NCBI GenBank assembly: GCA_016098155.1
Contig: JAAAJB010000374.1
Location: 1-34,580, forward strand
DNA length: 34,580 nt
Source of the DNA: Actinomortierella ambigua
Lineage: Eukaryota; Mortierellomycota; Mortierellomycetes; Mortierellales; Mortierellaceae
Reading direction: 5' to 3'
In this document: positions 30,016-34,580 of the stretch, one piece after another
Position numbering within the stretch: position 1 is the first letter of the stretch
Layout of the letters: each line of letters opens with the position of its first letter
Program-made: the position numbers and the translations under genes
The notes under the pieces: model-generated
What the model saw: only the letters and a program-made list of their open reading frames with translations
Databases searched by the model: none
Told to the model about the DNA's origin: nothing

Positions 30016-30360
30016 ATGGTCTGCCGAAACGTCGTCCTGTTCCTTGCAAAGATATTTGCTATCACCACTTTGTGCATTCCAGGAATACTGGCAGAGACGG
30101 TTAAAGTTAATCTCGATGTCTGTTACGTCGATGATATTGGAAGTCCTCAAGCCGATGTGGTTCTCGATCAATGTTATATTGTGATGAACACTTTAGCGAA
30201 GGCTGAAGATGAGTGTCAGTGGTGGGCTACGGAAGACTCACCAATCTACACCTGCGAATTTTACAGTGATGAGACTTGTAACGCCGTCGTGCAATCGGAA
30301 GAAAGAGCAGTTTCGGCTCTTGGCATTGAAGCTTTCAAATGCACACTCAAATCAGGTTAG
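30016..30360 (+). CDS. Small secreted cysteine-containing protein
   Basis: A single exon of 114 residues. The N-terminus is a signal peptide: MVCRNVVLFLAKIFAITTLC, then IPGILA with likely cleavage before ETVKVN. The mature part of about 88 residues has six cysteines (LDVCY, LDQCY, DECQWW, YTCEFY, ETCNAV, FKCTLK), which could form three disulfides, and it is acidic. I recognise no enzyme motif. Small size, secretion, even cysteine number and a strong TATA box match what is generally called a candidate effector or small secreted protein in fungi; that function is inference. The region around it is gene-poor. Confidence 0.68.
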   Translation: MVCRNVVLFLAKIFAITTLCIPGILAETVKVNLDVCYVDDIGSPQADVVLDQCYIVMNTLAKAEDECQWWATEDSPIYTCEFYSDETCNAVVQSEERAVSALGIEAFKCTLKSG

Positions 30361-32377
30361 AAATTGCCACCGACGAGGCGTCCTTAGCGCGGCATGAAAG
30401 CGCTACCGACCCATGCTGCAGCAGTGAGAAGGCCAAACATCTACTCGACATACACACCATCACCGAAGCCGACCCAAGTACTCTCCGGTCACCCATCCTT
30501 CACGACGTGCCCCAAACTTCAACTCCAGATATCCCTCCTCACGCTCACTCCAGATAGACCTCCCCTACTCCTATGCTCTCGATTCTCCATACCTCTACAA
30601 ATTTCGCCTTCCCACCCACATTTACCACACCCCTGCTCCATGAGATCATAGCTTATTTTTTATTTATTCTTATTGTAGTGGATATCGAATATAAAACACG
30701 AGGTATGGCCCCTGGGGTCAGCCTCAGATTGAAAAAGAAAAGAAGGCAGCCTCACCCCTCTCCCATGCAAGGATGAACACTTGAAGAAGAGTGCAAGGCC
30801 CTACCCTTTTTAGCAACCCATAAATCATGTCCGCACAGTCATTGTGGCCGTTTAGAGAAAAACAAGGTTGTGTGCTTCTTGTGAACGTCAAAAAGAAAGA
30901 GTCCGATGAAGGAAACGAGAAAGCAAGGCTCGAGATGAGGCAGTTCCAGGTGTAGTATGTGGCGGGAGAAGGATAGTACAGCGCTGGGAGGTTGGATAAC
31001 AAATGAACAGTACAAAGTTAGTTGGCCTACTCTGAGATCGAGAAAACGGCGCAGTTTTTCACCCAGAAAACAGAGTTGTGGCCCCAATAAGTCAAAAATG
31101 ATGCACGGCATGTGCCCAGAGACAAGTCACGCTCCCCATATAAATTTCACTTTTCACACACCGCGTCCTCTCCACTTCGAACTTCTCCACACCCCAAACA
31201 ACGTCAGAATTGTGGGTCCACGCGGGGAGAAATATAGAGTGTCGACACACGCCCTCCTTCTTTCGGCCTCATCCAACGTTCAGCCCTGCTTCCAGCTAGG
31301 ACGAGCGCTAGGTTCTATATCGCTTCCAGGCTCGTGTCGATGCTTTGGAGCCTATGTAGCCCCCCCCCTCCAAGAGACGTGGCTGCCGTCCGCTTTCGTT
31401 GTAGGGATGCTCGACATGGTGTCTGTGGCAGTTGGTTGCACCTTGGGTACACGGAGGCTCTGGTTTGGGTCTACGCTTGATCAAACTCGCACCGGATCTA
31501 TTCCGGTTTGCAATCACCTCTCCTCAGTCATTTTTCGTGATTGCAGGTGGTGCTGCAACGACCCCTGCGTTTGTGGGCTTACATAAAAGTCTTGAAGTCT
31601 CCTCCTGGCTATGGTTGTATTCACCGCTGGGAGGAGGTACCACCACTTCGTGTGGGTTAATAACATCTTAGAAGTTGTACGATCGTGCCTTGACTCTTAA
31701 GACCGCTAACTATTACATATTTTTTTTCAGTTTGCAAGTTTGTCTATATAGGATAAGTGGGCTGTCTAGGATATGAAGACTCGACCGTCCTTCAGATGTG
31801 GACGTGCTTGGTTTTTTTTTCTTTTTTCTCTTCTTTTTTTTTTGTGGGAGGGGGGGCAAGGGCGACAGGTGGACGCCGATGCAAGCAATGCAACCTTCAA
31901 AATGGACATGGACACACAGTTCATTCAGCAGCAGCTCGATAGGAATGAATGAAATAAATGGGTTTGTGAAATGAGTCTGTAGCGACCGCTCACTGTGGTA
32001 AGCGTGGGCAGCTTCCAGCTGACCACCACCGTGGGACCGATTTGTGCTGGAAACAAGATCCGTCAGAGCGTCCTGATACCATCAAGGCCAAATTCGGTGC
32101 AGATTCCCTGTCGGTAAAGCCACGTGCCGACACAGTTGTCAGCGTACGCCATAATTCTGACAATATAGACGTCTAAATTGGGGCAGTGAAAGTTAGGTGC
32201 TACAGTTTATCTTGCGCAGTTGCCTCGTGAGTGCGAGGCCAGCCGCCGATGTCAGTGTCACTCAAGAATATACAGCAAATGTTTTCATCAAATTGAACAT
32301 TGTCAACCCATCCCTATCCTCACAGCCGTCTGGATAGGCGCTCGATCAACGACGATATATTACACCTTTCGTGCATT
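30361..32377. other. Gene-poor region with coding-like fragments
   Basis: No complete gene is supported. At 31170-31290 on the plus strand a short stretch resembles the start of a BTB/POZ domain and is listed separately. T- and C-homopolymers occur at about 31813-31840 and 31361-31369. On the minus strand 32063-32152 reads as a short protein-like peptide (MAYADNCVGTWLYRQGICTE) preceded by a CTAAC...TTTAG acceptor-like sequence, but no complete exon chain could be built. TTGTCAG and CTGACAA form a 7-bp inverted pair at about 32136-32162. Confidence 0.4.
31170..31290 (+). pseudogene. Possible BTB/POZ-domain fragment
   Basis: In one plus frame the translation reads FELLHTPNNVRIVGP then GEKYRVSTHALLLSASSNV. 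This resembles the opening of BTB domains, where a hydrophobic strand is followed by a hydrophilic turn and an HxxxLxxxSxxF-like helix. The frame then runs into unrelated sequence. TATAAAT at 31139-31145 lies just upstream, but no suitable ATG follows. It is a remnant or chance similarity. Confidence 0.22.
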
Positions 32378-33514
32378 CTACAGGCCCATAAAGAATTGAA
32401 TGACGCTAACGAGCGCGAAGATGAGGGAAGTAACGGCAATCCAAATGTTTGCAGGTGATGTCGATGACTGGAACTTGAAGTCGCGTACAAACCCTTTGAG
32501 GAGATTCTTGCTGTGCTTGGAGATGTGCAAGATTGCCAAATAAGTGTTGGCCTCGCACGATGGTTCAGGCAACAAATACATCTCTTCACGGGCATCCTCG
32601 AATACAGCCCACGGTATACCGGAGAACCAGCCAATTTCGTGCGCCAACGCGACATCCCTCTCGGAGAGCATCATGGACGACAGGAACTGGTAAATGCTCC
32701 GAGAGGCGTCGCAGTTGAAGTGTCTGATAAGGAACTTGAGAAGCTGGATATCGTACAGCGACAGGGCCTTCAGCTTGATAGTAGACCCATCATAGACGAT
32801 GAATTTGTCGTTGAAAATGGATGGCTTGAAGCTGAACTTGCGATCATGCAGATCCGACAGCGACGAAAAGACAATTCTGTACCGGTAGCCGGTGAGAAAA
32901 CTGGCCTGGTCACAGATAGAATCAGCCGGGCTCATGTTGCAAATGTTCAAGGCGACGCCAAGCATATCCTTGGGATCTCGTGCTCGAAAGTACCCTTGAT
33001 AGGACGTAGGATCGAACCATCGATGGTAGTTGCCTGTGATACGCCGACTGAAGTGCCACATCTGGTACCAAGGATGGCGCCCGTCGTATGCGGTCAGGAC
33101 ATTTTTCACCAACTCCTCCAAATCGCTATGGGAAATGTCGCTGCACCGCGTTCGGTTGCTGATACGTTTGCCAGAGTAGTTCGTGTTCTCAAGGACCTCC
33201 TGTACGACTTTGGTGGGGACTGGCAAAAGGGTGATCTCGCTTATCTTGTTGCGTAGGAACGTTTCGACGCTGTCACCTTTGCTGGATTGTTGAAGAATGA
33301 TCTCCAAGTTGGTGTTGAACGCGTTGGGGCTGGTTGCTGCGCCATCGAACCTGAGGTCCCAGAGACTGGTTTGTAGCAGGCTGATCACCGAAGTGTCATC
33401 CTCCTTGATTGCTTTGATGACGTCCTTGGCAACATCATCATCCATCATCGGTCGCGAATCAGACTCATCAGATGAATCATCATCAAACAGGGTCATGTCA
33501 AAAATGTCCGCCAT
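32378..33514 (-). CDS. Intronless tail-anchored protein, DUF247-like C-terminal half
   Basis: A single exon of 378 residues, from an ATG at 33514 with an acidic start (MADIFDMTLFDDDSSDESD). The body is not low-complexity. A single hydrophobic segment ends the protein (IWIAVTSLIFALVSVIQFFM, then GL), the arrangement of a tail-anchored membrane protein. Residues about 235-320 (DLHDRKFSFKPSIF, KLKALSLYDIQLLKFLIRHF, LSERDVALAHEIGWF) resemble the order of motifs in plant DUF247 proteins. Those have an RFKPS-like block, a basic-hydrophobic 'iPxLxID...NLiAxE' block, an 'EDVxLLxxxGII' block and a C-terminal membrane helix. The N-terminal half does not show the DUF247 opening. The match is from memory of the family pattern. 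The single long exon, when most genes here are spliced, suggests recent gain, retroposition or a fast-evolving family. Confidence 0.8.
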   Translation of the reverse strand: MADIFDMTLFDDDSSDESDSRPMMDDDVAKDVIKAIKEDDTSVISLLQTSLWDLRFDGAATSPNAFNTNLEIILQQSSKGDSVETFLRNKISEITLLPVPTKVVQEVLENTNYSGKRISNRTRCSDISHSDLEELVKNVLTAYDGRHPWYQMWHFSRRITGNYHRWFDPTSYQGYFRARDPKDMLGVALNICNMSPADSICDQASFLTGYRYRIVFSSLSDLHDRKFSFKPSIFNDKFIVYDGSTIKLKALSLYDIQLLKFLIRHFNCDASRSIYQFLSSMMLSERDVALAHEIGWFSGIPWAVFEDAREEMYLLPEPSCEANTYLAILHISKHSKNLLKGFVRDFKFQSSTSPANIWIAVTSLIFALVSVIQFFMGL

Positions 33515-33896
33515 CGTGATCAGATTGTGTGATTGAATGAAATGAGCCAGACCAAGTTGTCATCTGAATACAATATCTGTTTTTCGATGGGTGTCGTTGA
33601 GCAACGTTTTTCGAGTGTGATTAGGGCAGAGCTGTTTAACCTCGACGCATGCTTTGGGCTGTACAAAACAATAAAAAAATCAATAGAAAAGGCTGTGCAG
33701 GGACGAACAGCTTGAGGACGAGCGGAAAGTAGACGGGAATTGTTTCTGGAAAATAAGGTAGCATGAATAAAGAACAGGATGATGACTCTCTGTGGAGATG
33801 TAAGAGTCTTTGTAGTCCGCTGTATCTGGATGTGGGCCTCTGTCCCCATCCATCCTATATTTCCATGGCCATCCGTTGTAAGTAACCTCACTACTA

Positions 33897-34014
33897 TCTG
33901 GCCATAATCTCGTCCAACTCTAAAGCATTGCTACAAGGGTCTATGCACATCCAGATTCCCCTATTCCGCACATTCGAGATATCATGATACTGTCTGGTCA
34001 TAGCCTCGTCCAAC
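33897..34014. repeat. Short imperfect direct repeat
   Basis: Two copies of about 22 bases (about 33897-33918 and 33993-34014; TCTGG-CATA-CTCGTCCAAC core) lie roughly 96 bp apart. On the minus strand both read LDE-MxR. It could be a decayed internal repeat of a coding sequence. Confidence 0.6.
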
Positions 34015-34261
34015 CTTGTGACCCGCTCTAGTACAACCATCCGGCGTGAGATTCCACAGACTAGCGGATTAGTCTGTGGAGACGGAACATGGACTCTGAC
34101 CAATGGTCTCGGGTCAGTGACTCTGCCGAATTTGATCCGCACACACATTGAGGAAAAAAGGGAGTTTTAAGCTTGATCAAATCGCTTAGCTGCTTCGCGA
34201 GATGGTTTTGTGGCATCCAGTGGGTGGCATCCAGGAGGTATTGGAGGGTGAGCTAAGACGC

Positions 34262-34357
34262 CTAGCTGTGTTCTCCAGTGCCGTTGGTCGAGAACCCATT
34301 AACGTCCGTGCTGAAACTGTCAATCTTCTCCATGTCCCAGTGATATTGCTCTACTTT
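34262..34357 (-). CDS. Possible last exon of a minus-strand gene
   Basis: A stretch of 31 codons plus stop (starts KVEQYHWDMEKIDSF, ends NGTGEHS) follows a TATAG acceptor with a strong T-rich tract just upstream on the minus strand. Protein-like sequence also lies farther upstream at the window edge (VWDALNTTSSWCILGKAH), but I could not join the two with a credible donor. The gene, if real, continues beyond the window. Confidence 0.28.
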   Translation of the reverse strand, partial: KVEQYHWDMEKIDSFSTDVNGFSTNGTGEHS

Positions 34358-34580
34358 CTATACCAGCAGAGAAAAAAAATACAAAAAAAATCAGATGAGT
34401 GCACATGAGATATCCTGTTCTTCTCGCTCGACTACATCACTTGCCCGCCACCAGTCCACTCCCATATCATTGTCTTTGGAAATTAGAATGTGAACACCTT
34501 CTGCGAAGGCTCACAGCAATGTGGGCCTTCCCCAGGATGCACCACGAGGAGGTAGTGTTCAGAGCATCCCACACCTGCCC

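Larger units (their letters stand above)
33515..34580. other. Right-hand end with exon-like fragments
   Basis: No complete gene is supported. Open frames of 60-123 codons on both strands (for example + 33533-33715 and - 34148-33894) lack recognisable motifs. The minus frame 34148-33894 contains LDEAMTRQYHDISN and, 40 codons later, LDEIMAR, from a short repeated DNA segment. A likely last exon of a minus-strand gene entering from the right is listed at 34262-34357. A-runs flank it. Confidence 0.4.

Noticed and set aside
30957..31586. 209-codon plus-strand frame
   Set aside because: Only the short BTB-like stretch inside it reads like protein; the flanks do not.

Overview
The window is nuclear DNA from an intron-rich fungus. 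All introns I could resolve are GT-AG, mostly 97-180 nt, with a few of 217-523 nt. Genes are separated by pyrimidine-rich promoters, microsatellites and homopolymer runs. The gene set is fungal (Sac7/Bag7-type RhoGAP, Ugo1/SLC25A46-like carrier, AA11-like copper monooxygenase) combined with a GT10 fucosyltransferase and a ribonuclease-kappa-like V-ATPase subunit. That mix suggests an early-diverging fungus, most likely Mortierellomycota or another Mucoromycota lineage. The placement is inference; no marker here proves it.

Layout. 489-5125: a small Cdc25/Ych1-type rhodanese phosphatase (+) converges on RAD51 (-), which has six exons including a 14-nt microexon. RAD51 is followed by an alpha-fucosyltransferase (-) with a C-terminal membrane anchor. 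5917-6377: a dithiol glutaredoxin with a myristoylation-like N-terminus. 7549-11859: a 1167-residue RhoGAP whose catalytic domain fills the first fifth; the rest is low complexity. 11860-15024: 3.2 kb with no gene I can support. 15025-16163: a secreted AA11-like LPMO with its own TATA box. 16164-20244: mostly intergenic, with a 96-residue unknown protein and possible minus-strand relics. 20245-23993: an Ugo1-like carrier (-) and MED19 (+) diverge from a 240-bp promoter. 24308-28425: a V-ATPase f/RNaseK-like membrane protein (+), then TPT1 (-) and PRP18 (+) diverging from a 235-bp promoter. 28426-34580: a sparse accessory-looking stretch holding a hypothetical ORF, a small secreted six-cysteine protein, an intronless tail-anchored protein that resembles plant DUF247 in its C-terminal half, and scattered exon-like fragments.

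How genes relate. There are no operons. Relations are positional: two divergent pairs share promoters (UGO1-like/MED19 and TPT1/PRP18), and three convergent pairs have facing 3' ends (YCH1-like/RAD51, 96-aa protein/carrier, V-ATPase f/TPT1). The core is housekeeping (recombination, transcription, tRNA and mRNA splicing, redox, Rho signalling, mitochondria, V-ATPase). Accessory content is concentrated in the LPMO region and the last 6 kb.

All gene models were built by reading splice sites by eye and joining exons where frame and family conservation agree. No alignment, RNA or database search was available.
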